Positions 45,255 through 54,381 of a stretch of 64,000 nt of DNA are shown in pieces (position 1 is the stretch's first letter; each line of letters begins with the position of its first letter). The stretch comes from Arthrobacter sunyaminii. Its GTDB lineage: Bacteria > Actinomycetota > Actinomycetes > Actinomycetales > Micrococcaceae. A model generated the notes under the pieces. It was not told the origin of the DNA. It worked only from the letters and a program-made list of their open reading frames with translations, and ran no database searches. Location: the NCBI RefSeq assembly GCF_018866305.1, contig NZ_CP076456.1:62001-126000 (forward strand), read 5' to 3'. The translations under genes and the position numbers were made by a program.

Positions 45255-45260
45255 TAGACT
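45255..45260 (+). promoter_or_regulatory. -10 element, leaderless start of argA
   Basis: TAGACT lies exactly 6 bases before the GTG at 45267. Confidence 0.5.
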
Positions 45261-45266
45261 GGACCG

Positions 45267-45779
45267 GTGACTTCCACCACCATCACTGTCCGCCGAGCAC
45301 GCACCTCCGATGTTCACCGCATTCGTTCCCTCGTGGCGCCCCTGGCCGACGAGCGGATCCTGGTGGCGAAGGAGGCGGTTGCCTACTACGAGGGGCTCCA
45401 GGAGTTCCGGATTGCGGAAGGGCCCGACGGCGAGGTGATTGGCTGCGGTGCGCTGCATGTCATGTGGGAAGACCTCGCCGAGGTGCGGACCCTGGCCGCG
45501 GACCGCCGCTGGCGCGGGCACGGCGTTGGCCACGTCCTGCTGGAGGCACTGCTGGCCGATGCCGTGGAGATTGGTGTGCAACGTGTCTTCTGCCTGACCT
45601 TTGAGGTGGACTTCTTCCGACGCCACGGATTCGAGGTGATGGCCAATCAGTCGGCCGTGGATCCGGAGGTCTACTCCGAACTGCTGCGCTCCCATGACGA
45701 GGGAGTGGCCGAGTTCCTGGACCTCGCGCGGGTCAAGCCCAACACCCTGGGGAACACCCGGATGATCCGCACGCTGTAG
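45267..45779 (+). CDS. argA: amino-acid N-acetyltransferase, short GNAT type
   Basis: A 170-residue GNAT acetyltransferase of the short N-acetylglutamate synthase type used by actinobacteria in arginine synthesis. The acetyl-CoA loop lies in DRRWRGHGVGHVLLEALL (R-x2-G-x-G), preceded by LHVMWEDLAEVRTLA, and VFCLTFEVDFFRRHGFEV is characteristic of ArgA GNAT domains. The opening VRRARTSDVHRIRSLVAPLA is likewise family-like. GTG 45267 follows TAGACT by 6 bases. No other arginine genes are nearby. Confidence 0.85.
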   Translation: MTSTTITVRRARTSDVHRIRSLVAPLADERILVAKEAVAYYEGLQEFRIAEGPDGEVIGCGALHVMWEDLAEVRTLAADRRWRGHGVGHVLLEALLADAVEIGVQRVFCLTFEVDFFRRHGFEVMANQSAVDPEVYSELLRSHDEGVAEFLDLARVKPNTLGNTRMIRTL

Positions 45780-45937
45780 CGCCGCTGACGGGGCGGGTGT
45801 TCGCGATCAGGGGAACTGACCCTCATCGGCTGGCCTTTTGCTCCTGCCGGTGGATAAGCTCAGGGTACTTAGCATCATTCACGGTCCGGCGAACCGGCAG
45901 TTGCCGGCGGACCACGATCAGAAAGCGGGATCCAATT

Positions 45938-46114
45938 ATGGGCGCAGATGACAAGGTGCAGAATTCAGCCGAGAAGCTTGGCGGCAAGGTCAAGGAAGGC
46001 CTCGGTAAGGCCACCGGCAACGAGCGCATGGAAGCTGAAGGACACGGCGACCAGGCCAAGGGCAGTGCCAAGCAGGCCGGCGAAAACATCAAGGATGCCT
46101 TCAAGGGCAAGTAG
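45938..46114 (+). CDS. CsbD-family stress protein
   Basis: A 58-residue CsbD-like protein. It is hydrophilic and rich in Gly, Lys, Glu and Ala, with the family pattern EKLGGKVKEGLGKATGNERMEAEGHGDQAKGSA split over two helices. CsbD-like proteins are abundant general-stress proteins of unknown biochemical role. ATG 45938 is preceded by AAAGCGGGA; the upstream in-frame stretch is Cys/Arg-rich and not coding-like. GGGTACTTAGCAT about 70 bases upstream may be its promoter. A strong terminator follows. Confidence 0.88.
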   Translation: MGADDKVQNSAEKLGGKVKEGLGKATGNERMEAEGHGDQAKGSAKQAGENIKDAFKGK

Positions 46115-46143
46115 ATCTTCCTCGGACATAACACGTCCGGGAG

Positions 46144-46176
46144 GCGGCGGGAGGGGCATGATGCCCCTCCCGCCGC
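46144..46176 (+). terminator. terminator of csbD-like gene
   Basis: GCGGCGGGAGGGGCAT pairs perfectly with ATGCCCCTCCCGCCGC around a single G, followed by TGTTT. Confidence 0.8.
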
Positions 46177-46322
46177 TGTTTAATGCGATCCCTCCGTTCG
46201 CCTGTCCAACGGTCAGTCCCGGGGGTAGGGTCGAAAGCAGTCTCACCGATGTCCTGATCCCGAACACCGCGGTGCAGCCGCATCGCCTGTACGGGCCGTT
46301 GCGCTGAAGGAGCTGCTCAAAG

Positions 46323-47321
46323 ATGAAGAAGCTGATCAATGACCCGCGCAGGGTTGTCTCGGAGTCCCTCGCAGGATTTGGGCTGGCCCACCATAACCTG
46401 GTTCGTGTCCACAGCGATCCGGACCTCGTGCTCCGCCGGGAGCCGTCGCGGGGCAAGGTATCCCTGGTTTCCGGCGGCGGCAGCGGACACGAACCGCTGC
46501 ACAGCGGTTACGTAGGCACCGGAATGCTGGACGCGGCAGTCCCCGGAGCCGTGTTCACTTCCCCCACTCCGGATCAGATCCTTCCGGCAATCACTGAAAC
46601 CGACACCGGCGCCGGGGTCCTGCTGATCGTCAAGAACTACACCGGGGACATCCTGAACTTTGAGACCGCTGCTGAACTGGCGCAGGCGGAGGGCATCACC
46701 GTCGCCACAGTGGTGGTGAACGACGACGTCGCAGTGGAAGATTCGCTGTACACGGCGGGCCGCCGGGGAGTGGCCGGAACGGTGCTGGTGGAGCGGATCG
46801 CCGGCGGGGCAGCGGAACGGGGAGACACGCTGGAGCAGGTGGCCGCGGTGGCGGAACGCGTCAATGCCAATGTCCGGTCCATGGGAGTGGCTCTCGCCCC
46901 CTGCACCGTTCCCCATGCCGGGGAACCAAGCTTCACCCTGGCCGACAATGAAATTGAGCTGGGAGTAGGAATCCACGGCGAGCCGGGCCGGCGCCGGATG
47001 CCCATGGCGGACGCCAACAGCATCACGGACCAGCTGCTGGAACCCGTACTGCAGGACCTGGGAGCCTCCTCCGGGGACCCTGTGCTCCTGTTCGTCAACG
47101 GCATGGGCGGAACCCCGCTGAGTGAGCTGTACATCGTCTACCGCCGGGCAGCGGAAGTGTTGGCCGAGCGCGGTATCCGGGTTGAACGATCCCTGGTGGG
47201 AAACTACATCACGGCCCTGGACATGCAGGGGGCATCGGTGACGGTGCTGCGCCTGGACAATGAACTGACGGAACTTTGGGACTCGCCGGTCAACACGCCG
47301 GCCCTGCGATGGGGGATGTAA
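46323..47321 (+). CDS. dhaK: dihydroxyacetone kinase subunit DhaK (PTS-dependent)
   Basis: A 332-residue DhaK that binds dihydroxyacetone covalently through a histidine. That residue is His218 in LGVGIHGEPGRRR, and His56 in SGGGSGHEPLHSGYVG lines the site. The ATP-binding domain is on the separate DhaL, so this is the PTS-type system. AAGGAG lies ten bases before the ATG. dhaK, dhaL and dhaM form one operon with close spacing, turning dihydroxyacetone into dihydroxyacetone phosphate. Confidence 0.95.
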   Translation: MKKLINDPRRVVSESLAGFGLAHHNLVRVHSDPDLVLRREPSRGKVSLVSGGGSGHEPLHSGYVGTGMLDAAVPGAVFTSPTPDQILPAITETDTGAGVLLIVKNYTGDILNFETAAELAQAEGITVATVVVNDDVAVEDSLYTAGRRGVAGTVLVERIAGGAAERGDTLEQVAAVAERVNANVRSMGVALAPCTVPHAGEPSFTLADNEIELGVGIHGEPGRRRMPMADANSITDQLLEPVLQDLGASSGDPVLLFVNGMGGTPLSELYIVYRRAAEVLAERGIRVERSLVGNYITALDMQGASVTVLRLDNELTELWDSPVNTPALRWGM

Positions 47322-47323
47322 CC

Positions 47324-47965
47324 ATGTCACTGGACGCAGCGTGGGCAGACCGGTGGATGCGTGCAGCAGCCGCAGCCATGGCCGAGAACCGGCAGCACCT
47401 GATCGACCTGGACCGGGACATCGGTGACGCGGACCATGGCGAGAACATGGACCGCGGATTTTCGGCGGTGGTGGAGAAGCTGGACGCGGACGGAACCCCG
47501 GCCACTCCGGGTGACGTGATGAAGCTTGCCGCTATGACCCTGATGTCCAAAGTTGGCGGGGCAGCCGGGCCGCTGTACGGCACGGCCTTCCTGCGGGCTG
47601 CCACGGCGGCGGGACCGGCACCGGACCTGGATCCAGGAACGCTGGTCACTGTCCTCACAGCCGCACGGGACGGAATTGTTGCCCGCGGAAAAGCCGAAGT
47701 CGGAGACAAAACCATGGTGGATGCCTGGACGCCGGCAGTTGAGGCAGCCCAGACAGCAGCCGGCGCCTCGGCCTCATCCGCTGAGGTGCTTGCCGCCGCA
47801 TCAAACGGAGCCCGGGCCGGCCTTGCCGGCACCGAACCGCTGATAGCCCGCAAAGGCCGCGCCAGCTACCTCGGAGAGCGCAGTGCCGGCCATCTTGATC
47901 CCGGGGCTGCTTCCACAGTCCTGATCCTGCAGGCGGCGGCACAAGCGGCGGAAGAGGGCTCATGA
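47324..47965 (+). CDS. dhaL: dihydroxyacetone kinase subunit DhaL
   Basis: A 213-residue DhaL that holds ADP/ATP and Mg and passes phosphate to DhaK-bound dihydroxyacetone. The Mg-binding aspartates lie in LDRDIGDADHGENMDRGF, and GGAAGPLYGTAFLRAA is the nucleotide loop. ATG 47324 is two bases after the dhaK stop. A longer frame overlapping dhaK is rejected because the family starts with the helix SLDAAWADRWM. The stop overlaps dhaM as ATGA. Confidence 0.95.
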   Translation: MSLDAAWADRWMRAAAAAMAENRQHLIDLDRDIGDADHGENMDRGFSAVVEKLDADGTPATPGDVMKLAAMTLMSKVGGAAGPLYGTAFLRAATAAGPAPDLDPGTLVTVLTAARDGIVARGKAEVGDKTMVDAWTPAVEAAQTAAGASASSAEVLAAASNGARAGLAGTEPLIARKGRASYLGERSAGHLDPGAASTVLILQAAAQAAEEGS

Positions 47966-48774
47966 GTGTTGGATTGGTGATCGTTTCGCACAGCGACAAA
48001 CTCGCTGAGGGTCTCCGTGAACTGGCGGCGCAGATGGCACGGGACGTCACCATCGAAACGGCCGGAGGTACGGACGACGGCGGGATCGGCACCAGCTTCG
48101 AGAAAGTCTCCGCTGCCATTGCTGCGGCGGACACCGGCGACGGGGCACTGCTGCTTGCCGACTTGGGATCAGCGGTCATGACCGCGGAAACGGCAGTGGA
48201 ATTCCTTGAAGATGAGCAGCGCGCACGTGTCCGCCTGGCCGACGCGCCGCTGGTTGAAGGAACCGTGGCGGCGGCAGTTGCCGCCCAAACTGGAAGAACC
48301 CTGCAGGCAGTGCTGCAGGAAGCCGAGTCGGCAGGGAGAATACCGGGGCCGGCGGGCACCCGGGACACCGGCACCCAGGACTCCGGAGCCCCGCCCGGTA
48401 CGGAACCGACAGCCGCCGCCGGGACAGGGACGGGGGAGCAGCCCGGCACGGACCCGGCGGCCGGCGCGGGGGAGCCGGGCGATGCCGGTGACGATGATTT
48501 CGATCCCGATGATGCCGGGGTTCACACCGGTTCGTGGGAGCTCATTAACCCGGCGGGACTGCATGCCCGCCCTGCCGCAGCCGTGGCCCAGGCCATGTCG
48601 GACCTCGATGCGGAGGTCCGCATCAACGGAGTGGACGCCAAGTCCATGATGATGCTGATGACGCTCGGGCTGGGACAGGGCCAAACCCTGACCGTGACGG
48701 CACGCGGTCCCGATGCGGCCCGGGCCGTGGAGATGATGGCTCTGGAAGTTCGCAACGGTTTCGGCGAGATTTAG
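47962..48774 (+). CDS. dhaM: DhaM: EIIA(Man)-like domain fused to HPr
   Basis: A 270-residue phosphocarrier for DhaL. The N-terminal EIIA-mannose-like domain (1-130) has its phospho-His10 in GLVIVSHSDKLAEG. A Pro/Gly/Thr-rich linker of about 55 residues follows, and the C-terminal HPr domain has phospho-His201 in NPAGLHARPAAAVAQA. The usual third domain of Enterobacteriaceae DhaM (EI fragment) is absent, so Enzyme I must be supplied from elsewhere. Its ATG overlaps dhaL. Confidence 0.93.
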   Translation: MSVGLVIVSHSDKLAEGLRELAAQMARDVTIETAGGTDDGGIGTSFEKVSAAIAAADTGDGALLLADLGSAVMTAETAVEFLEDEQRARVRLADAPLVEGTVAAAVAAQTGRTLQAVLQEAESAGRIPGPAGTRDTGTQDSGAPPGTEPTAAAGTGTGEQPGTDPAAGAGEPGDAGDDDFDPDDAGVHTGSWELINPAGLHARPAAAVAQAMSDLDAEVRINGVDAKSMMMLMTLGLGQGQTLTVTARGPDAARAVEMMALEVRNGFGEI

Positions 48775-48784
48775 CCCGGGGGGG

Positions 48785-48798
48785 AGCCCGGCGGGGCT
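48785..48798. terminator. hairpin between convergent dhaM and mutY
   Basis: AGCCC-ggcg-GGGCT lies in the 28-base gap between two convergent stop codons; a short stem with no T run. Confidence 0.35.
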
Positions 48799-48802
48799 GC
48801 GT

Positions 48803-49795
48803 TCAGACGGGAAGCTGCAGGCCGGCGTCGTTTTCTTCGGCCAGCTTGTCCGCCAGCAGACCGGCCAGGGCGCGCTCAAGCTGTTCGGCGGGCGCCTGCA
48901 GGGCGTGCAGCTTGGCCAGCGCGGCTGCGTCCGTCCCGGCGTCCGCTTCCGCTGAGCTTGTTGCCGTGTTGTTGTCTGTTGCGGCGGCGGCCGTCGTCAG
49001 ATCCGCCGGGCCAAGGAGCAGATTCCGCGGGACCGGCTCCCGGGCCTGCCGCAGCACGGCCATGAGGGCGCCGCGGACCTGCCGGTCGGTGCCTGCCCAG
49101 GCCTGCCCCTTGGGCACATAATCGGGTGCTGGTTCTCCGGCCGCCACCCAGGCGCAGCGCTGCCGCACCGGACACACCGCGCATTTGGGGGACCGGGCAG
49201 TGCACACAAGAGCGCCCAGCTCCATGACGGACGCATTCCAGGCGACGGAGGCGGCGTCGTCGTCGGGCAGCAGTTCCACGGCCAGGCGCATTTCAGCGGC
49301 ATTCAGCGCCGGCGCAGGCAGCGCCTTGCCCGAAAGTGCCCGGGCATGGACCCGGCGGATATTGGTGTCCACCACTGTTTCCCTGCGGCCGAAGGCAAAA
49401 GAGGCAACCGCCGCAGCGGTGTAGGTGCCAACGCCGGGCAGAGTCAGGAGTTCCTCCCGGGTTGCGGGAACGGAACCGTTGAAGCGGTCCGTCATGGCGG
49501 CGGCAGCGGCATGCAGCCGAAGCGCACGCCGGGGGTACCCCAGCCGGCCCCAGGCGCGAACCGCTTCCCCGCTCGGCTCGGCGGCCAGGGCGGACGGTTC
49601 CGGCCAGCGCTTCATCCACTGCTCCCACACCGGCAATACCCGGACCACGGGGGTCTGCTGCAGCATGATCTCACTGACGAACACACCCCACGGGCTGCAC
49701 CCGGGACGCCGCCACGGCAGATCGCGTGCATTGGCCGTGAACCAGCTGATGATTTCCGTATGCAGCTGCGGTGCCTGCTGCAGGCCCGGTTCCAT
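48803..49795 (-). CDS. mutY: A/G-specific adenine glycosylase
   Basis: A 330-residue MutY that removes adenine mispaired with 8-oxoguanine. It has WRRPGCSPWGVFVSEIMLQQT at the N-terminus, the helix-hairpin-helix LPGVGTYTAAAVASFAFG followed by the catalytic Asp region DTNIRRVHAR, and four cluster cysteines in C-x6-C-x2-C-x5-C (CTARSPKCAVCPVRQRC). The C-terminal NUDIX-like domain is short, as in many actinobacteria. ATG 49795 has AAGGGAG upstream; a TTG at 49822 is an unlikely alternative. Confidence 0.94.
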   Translation of the reverse strand: MEPGLQQAPQLHTEIISWFTANARDLPWRRPGCSPWGVFVSEIMLQQTPVVRVLPVWEQWMKRWPEPSALAAEPSGEAVRAWGRLGYPRRALRLHAAAAAMTDRFNGSVPATREELLTLPGVGTYTAAAVASFAFGRRETVVDTNIRRVHARALSGKALPAPALNAAEMRLAVELLPDDDAASVAWNASVMELGALVCTARSPKCAVCPVRQRCAWVAAGEPAPDYVPKGQAWAGTDRQVRGALMAVLRQAREPVPRNLLLGPADLTTAAAATDNNTATSSAEADAGTDAAALAKLHALQAPAEQLERALAGLLADKLAEENDAGLQLPV

Positions 49796-49870
49796 GCATT
49801 CTCCCTTGGTTATGACCAGCAATACTCTACTAACCGGCGTGGTGCGGCAGGTAATCCGGGGCCGGGTACC

Positions 49871-49876
49871 TAGCCT
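49871..49876 (+). promoter_or_regulatory. -10 element, leaderless start of the 49883 gene
   Basis: TAGCCT lies exactly 6 bases before ATG 49883. Confidence 0.5.
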
Positions 49877-49882
49877 TAAGTC

Positions 49883-50569
49883 ATGGTTGGGAACGAAACA
49901 TCAAACAGGGCTCCAGAGCGGCCCAGTGCGGCTGTCTACCGGCGGCGCAGGATCGTCGCAGGAATCCTGGTGCTCCTGGTCCTGATAGGCCTTGTCGCAG
50001 GCATCAGTGCAGCGGTCAACATGCTGCGGGGGGACGACAGCGCTTCCGCCACTGAGACAACTGAGGAAGCCACTTTGCCCGGGCCGGACAGCCAGCAGCC
50101 CGGAGCCGCGCCCGCCGGCACTGCTGCTCCCACAGCTCCGGCCGCGAGCCCGGCAGCCACAGCGAGCGCAACCGCCGCACCGGCACTGTGTCCGCCGGCC
50201 TCCGTGGGAGTCAGCGCCACCACCGACGCTCTGAGCTACACCGCCGGCGTTGCACCCATGCTGACCATGACGGTCACCAACACCGGGGCGGAGGCATGCG
50301 ACGTCAACGTGGGCACCAGCCAAATGGAGTTCATCATCACCAGCGGCTCAGACCGGATCTTTTCCTCCGCCGACTGCCAGCAGGCCGGTGAGGATCTGTT
50401 CAAGACCATTAAGCCCAACACCGTGGAAACGGCAAAGTTCAGCTGGGACCGCCAGCGCTCGGCCCCCGGGTGCTCGGAAGTTGCCAGCAATCCCAATCCG
50501 GGAACCTACTCGTTCACCGCGCGTCTGGGGAACATCAGCAGCGAACGGACCACCTTCGAACTCGAGTGA
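49883..50569 (+). CDS. membrane-anchored protein with extracytoplasmic beta domain, unknown
   Basis: A 228-residue protein: an Arg-rich cytoplasmic start, one membrane helix (about 26-45), a low-complexity Ala/Pro/Thr linker (50-100) and a C-terminal beta-sandwich-like domain that begins at ALCPPASVGVSATTD. That domain has four Cys (CPPASV, EACDV, ADCQQ, PGCSE) suited to two disulfides. It may be a cell-surface binding domain. I do not recognise a named family with certainty (it recalls DUF4232-like domains). It is divergent from mutY. Confidence 0.7.
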   Translation: MVGNETSNRAPERPSAAVYRRRRIVAGILVLLVLIGLVAGISAAVNMLRGDDSASATETTEEATLPGPDSQQPGAAPAGTAAPTAPAASPAATASATAAPALCPPASVGVSATTDALSYTAGVAPMLTMTVTNTGAEACDVNVGTSQMEFIITSGSDRIFSSADCQQAGEDLFKTIKPNTVETAKFSWDRQRSAPGCSEVASNPNPGTYSFTARLGNISSERTTFELE

Positions 50570-50595
50570 CCGGACCGCTGGATAATAAAGCCGGT
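50569..50595. terminator. weak hairpin between convergent genes
   Basis: ACCGG and CCGGT form a 5-bp stem around a 17-base A/T-containing loop between the 49883 gene and disA. Confidence 0.25.
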
Positions 50596-50602
50596 TCGCC
50601 CG

Positions 50603-51679
50603 CTACATAAAACGGTCGAGCAGACTGGTCTCGGCAATGCGGGAGAGCCCCTCGCGCACGGTGCGGGCGCGCTGCTCGCCGATGCCGTCCACCGTCATCA
50701 GGTCATCAATGTTGGCGGCCATCAGGTTCTGCAGACCGCCGAAGTGGTCCACCAGCCGGTTGGAGACCGCCGGCGGCACCGACTTAATGTTGCTGAGCAG
50801 CCGGTAGCCGCGGGGCTGCACCACGGCCTCCAGTGAATCCTGGCCGGGCTGGAAGCCCACAACGGCGGCAATCTTGCTCAGGTCCACCATGTCGGAGGAA
50901 CTGAGGTTCTGCAGCGTGGCCACCTGGTCTTCGGGCCGCTGGCTGCCGTCCTGCAGGTCTGCGTAGTCGCGGACGATCATCTCACTGCCCGGCCCCAAGC
51001 CGGCGGTGAGTTCCTCGAGCTGCAGCGACAGCAGGCGGCCGTCCACCCCGAGTTCGAGGACATACTGGGAGATTTCCTCGGAAATGCGGCGCACCATTTC
51101 CTGGCGCTGCAGGGTGACGGCAACATCCCGGACCGTGACCATGGCTTCGATTTCCAGGGCGGAGAGGGAGTTGGTGACCTGGTCCAGGCGCGCCCGGTAG
51201 CGTTCCAGAGTGGCCAGGGCCTGGTTGGCGCGGGCCAGCACCGGCTCGGAACCCTCCAGCACGTGGCGCAGTCCGCCGACGTAGAGCTGGATGATCTGCA
51301 TGGACTGGCTGACCGAGATGACGGGGAAACCGGTTTCGATGGCTACCCGCTCCGCTGTGCGGTGCCGGGTTCCGGATTCGTGCGTCTCGATCGTGTGGTC
51401 CGGCACCAGCTGCACTGCTGCGCGCAGAATGGTCTTGGCGTCCTTGTCGCAGACAATGGCGCCGTCCATTTTGGCCAGTTCCCGCAGGCGGGTGGGCGAA
51501 AAATCGATGCCGATGTCGAATCCGCCGGAGCAGATGGAGTCAACGGTGCGGTCAAATCCCATGACGATCAGCGCGCCGGTGCGGCCGCGGAGAATGCGCT
51601 CCAGGCCATCGCGGAGTTCGGTTCCCGGCGCAACCCGGGCCAGGGTGGCCTTCAATGAATCTTCGGGACTTCGTGCCAC
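50603..51679 (-). CDS. disA: DNA integrity scanning protein / diadenylate cyclase DisA
   Basis: A 358-residue DisA, which scans DNA and makes cyclic di-AMP. The DAC domain shows the DGA and RHR motifs in KMDGAIVCD and SGTRHRTAERVA. A helical linker follows, and the C-terminal helix-hairpin-helix domain (NLMAANIDDLMTVDGIGEQRARTV) binds branched DNA. GTG 51679 is chosen because AAGGAAG lies five bases upstream and the length then equals the family norm of about 357; the longer frame to 51763 is rejected. It sits next to radA, its known partner. Confidence 0.95.
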   Translation of the reverse strand: MARSPEDSLKATLARVAPGTELRDGLERILRGRTGALIVMGFDRTVDSICSGGFDIGIDFSPTRLRELAKMDGAIVCDKDAKTILRAAVQLVPDHTIETHESGTRHRTAERVAIETGFPVISVSQSMQIIQLYVGGLRHVLEGSEPVLARANQALATLERYRARLDQVTNSLSALEIEAMVTVRDVAVTLQRQEMVRRISEEISQYVLELGVDGRLLSLQLEELTAGLGPGSEMIVRDYADLQDGSQRPEDQVATLQNLSSSDMVDLSKIAAVVGFQPGQDSLEAVVQPRGYRLLSNIKSVPPAVSNRLVDHFGGLQNLMAANIDDLMTVDGIGEQRARTVREGLSRIAETSLLDRFM

Positions 51680-51809
51680 GGTCACTTCCTTCCGGCCGTC
51701 GGGCCCACGGGCGTTCTGGGCGGACAATGCACAGACACTTTCCCTATAGTAGTGGTCCCGCACGGGACAATGACCACCTTTGTGCCGTCCGCCGCAGGTG
51801 CGCGCCGTC

Positions 51810-53177
51810 CTAGAACAGGAGCTTGAGTGCCTCCGTCAGTGTGGAAACCTCCCGGACGTGGAAACCGGTCGGAACCGCGCCGGGACCGTTGGGTGAAGCC
51901 GGAACCACCGCGTGCGTGAAACCGAGGCGTTCTGCTTCCTGGATCCGCCGGGCTATGCCGGGGATGGGCCGCACTTCTCCGGCCAGGCCAACCTCCCCAA
52001 AGGCAATCAGCTGGGCGGGAAGGGGTTTGTTCATCTTGGCGGACGCAACGGCAAGGGCCACTGCCAGATCGGTGGCCGGCTCGCTGAGCTTGACCCCGCC
52101 CACGGTGGCCACGTAACTGTCATCCTTGGCCAGATTCATGGACGCCCGCTGCTGCAGCACTGCCAGGAGCATGGCGACCCGGGAGGAATCCAGTCCGCTG
52201 GTGGCACGCCGGGCCTGCGCGTTGCTGGTTTCGGCCAACAATGCCTGGACCTCGGCCACCAGGGGCCGCTTTCCTTCCAGCGTGACGGTAATGCAGGTGC
52301 CGGACACGGGTTCCTTGGTCCGGGACACAAACAGCCCGGAGGGGTCCGCGAGGCCCACAATGCCTTCCTCCGTCAGGTCGAAGCAGCCCACTTCATCGGT
52401 GGGACCGTAGCGGTTTTTCACGGCCCGCAGCAGGCGCAGACGGGAGTGGCGGTCGCCGTCGAACTGGCAGACCACATCCACGAGGTGTTCCAGCAGCCGG
52501 GGCCCGGCGATGGAGCCGTCCTTGGTCACGTGCCCCACGAGCAGGGTGGTCATGTTCCGTTCCTTGGCCGCCGCAATCAGGGAGGCTGCCACTTCGCGGA
52601 CCTGGCTGACCCCGCCGGCGCTGCCGTCCACAGCGGCGCTGCTCAGGGTCTGCACGGAGTCAACAATCAGCAGCGCGGGCTTGACCTGCTCCACCTGGCC
52701 CAGAGCCTGCCCCAAATCGGTTTCCGCACTCAAATACAGGAAATCCGACACCGCGCCGATGCGCTCGGCACGCAGTTTGACCTGCGCCGTGGATTCTTCA
52801 CCGGTGACGTACAGGACCTCCCGTCCGAGGTTCCCCACTTTGGCTGCCACATCCAGCAGCAGCGTGGACTTTCCGACACCCGGTTCACCGGCAAGCAGGA
52901 TAACGGCACCCGGGACCAGCCCGCCGCCCAGAACGCGGTCCAGCTCATCCACTCCCGTGGCCTGATAAGCGGCGGTGGTGGAGTCCACGTCCGCAATGCG
53001 CTGCGCCGGGCGTGCAACGGTGGCTGCCGCAGTGGTGCGGGCAATGACTTCCCCGGCTTCCTCCACAGTGCCCCAGGCCTGGCATTCACCGCAGCGGCCC
53101 ACCCACTTGGCGGTGGTCCAGCCGCACTCGGCGCATCGGTAGTTGGCGGTTTTTGCGCGGGTTGTCTTCGTGGCCAT
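51810..53177 (-). CDS. radA: DNA repair protein RadA
   Basis: A 455-residue RadA/Sms helicase-like recombination protein. The zinc finger has C15, C18, C29 and C32 (YRCAECGWTTAKWVGRCGEC). The RecA-like core has Walker A GEPGVGKST near residue 97 and the RadA motif KNRYG (usually KNRFG; Phe to Tyr here), and the C-terminal Lon-like domain ends the protein. TAGCCT lies 6 bases before the ATG, so it is probably leaderless and separately expressed from disA, 130 bases downstream. Confidence 0.96.
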   Translation of the reverse strand: MATKTTRAKTANYRCAECGWTTAKWVGRCGECQAWGTVEEAGEVIARTTAAATVARPAQRIADVDSTTAAYQATGVDELDRVLGGGLVPGAVILLAGEPGVGKSTLLLDVAAKVGNLGREVLYVTGEESTAQVKLRAERIGAVSDFLYLSAETDLGQALGQVEQVKPALLIVDSVQTLSSAAVDGSAGGVSQVREVAASLIAAAKERNMTTLLVGHVTKDGSIAGPRLLEHLVDVVCQFDGDRHSRLRLLRAVKNRYGPTDEVGCFDLTEEGIVGLADPSGLFVSRTKEPVSGTCITVTLEGKRPLVAEVQALLAETSNAQARRATSGLDSSRVAMLLAVLQQRASMNLAKDDSYVATVGGVKLSEPATDLAVALAVASAKMNKPLPAQLIAFGEVGLAGEVRPIPGIARRIQEAERLGFTHAVVPASPNGPGAVPTGFHVREVSTLTEALKLLF

Positions 53178-53183
53178 AAAAAC

Positions 53184-53189
53184 AGGCTA
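53184..53189 (-). promoter_or_regulatory. -10 element, leaderless start of radA
   Basis: On the minus strand TAGCCT lies exactly 6 bases before the radA ATG. Confidence 0.5.
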
Positions 53190-53244
53190 TCCCGCCGCAC
53201 TGACACTTCCGCGCCGTGCCCCGCGGCTTGGGGACCACACCGGA

Positions 53245-54375
53245 TCACACCTCGGACAGGCAGCTCACTGCTTCCTCGTGGCTGAGTCCCGTGGACTCGA
53301 GCAGATCCACCACGAGCGGCCGGAATAGCATGATCAGCGCGTCGCCCTGAATGTTGGTGATGCCCAGCGAGCCGGGGTTCAGCTGCGCACCCACGGCGGA
53401 GAGTTCGTTGCGTGCCTGGCGAAGATGCCGCTCCCTCGCACCCGCCGACTCACCGCCGGCCAGCGCGCGGGCGAGGATATCGACGGCGTCGGCCGTGTCA
53501 TTGACAACTTCGGTGACGCGCTCAATAGCCTCGTCATCGAGGGAGGCGTGGTTGATGACCGACGTGGTGCGGCGGGCGAAGACCCGGCTGTTGCGCACTG
53601 CGAGGTCCAGGTAGCCGATGGATCCGCGCAGGTCTCCGAGCTCGGCCAGATGCCGCCGGTAGGCCGGGGATATTCGGGCAATCTCCCGGGCATCACGCAC
53701 GCTGCGTGTGAGCAGATCCAGCTGGGGCTGCGTGTTGCGGGCACGCACCAGGGCATGCCAGGCAACGGTGGAATCACTCTTTGCCACCGCTTCGGCGCAC
53801 TGCCGCAGCACCGCGGAGAGCTCGTGCAGCAGGTCGCGGACATTGGACTTTGGCTCCCGCCGGGGATCGCGGGGAGCCAGCATAGTGACCAGCAGGGCAA
53901 ACAATCCGCCCACGAGGGCATCTGCGCTGCGCGTAAACACGCCGCCGTCGGGAGCGGGAAGGAGTACCACCAGCAGCGACTGGAGGCCCAGCTGAGTGGT
54001 GAAAATGACGCCCCGGTCCAGGAAGCGGGCAAGCATGACGGAGAGAAAGAGTACGACGGCGGCCTGCCACAGTCCGGTGCCCAGTGTGTGCAGCAGAAGT
54101 TCACCGATGGTGATTCCCAGGGTGCAGCCAATGCCAACCTCCAGTACCCGGCGGGTACGCGGTTCCCGGGAAAAGCCCAGCGATATGAGCGCGGCAGTGG
54201 CCGCGAAGAGCGGTCCCTCATGGCCGAGCACATACTCGGCAAAGCCGTACGCCCCGACGGCGCAGATGGTCATCTGAAGTGCGGGGATGACCGAATCGCG
54301 GCTTCGGCGCAGCCCAACCTTTACCCGGTTGCGCAGGAACCCCCGGCTTTGGGCAAGGCGGTCACGTGGGGGCAT
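53245..54375 (-). CDS. FUSC-family integral membrane protein
   Basis: A 376-residue protein. The N-terminal half has about six membrane segments in the FUSC / aromatic-acid-exporter (YccS/PET112-like) pattern, with SLGFSREPRTRRVLEVGIGCTLG characteristic of this family. The C-terminal half is a soluble helical domain. Members are proposed to export small aromatic acids, but no substrate is known here. ATG 54375 follows TAGACT by 6 bases (leaderless). It faces away from pstS. Confidence 0.85.
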   Translation of the reverse strand: MPPRDRLAQSRGFLRNRVKVGLRRSRDSVIPALQMTICAVGAYGFAEYVLGHEGPLFAATAALISLGFSREPRTRRVLEVGIGCTLGITIGELLLHTLGTGLWQAAVVLFLSVMLARFLDRGVIFTTQLGLQSLLVVLLPAPDGGVFTRSADALVGGLFALLVTMLAPRDPRREPKSNVRDLLHELSAVLRQCAEAVAKSDSTVAWHALVRARNTQPQLDLLTRSVRDAREIARISPAYRRHLAELGDLRGSIGYLDLAVRNSRVFARRTTSVINHASLDDEAIERVTEVVNDTADAVDILARALAGGESAGARERHLRQARNELSAVGAQLNPGSLGITNIQGDALIMLFRPLVVDLLESTGLSHEEAVSCLSEV

Positions 54376-54381
54376 GCCAAC

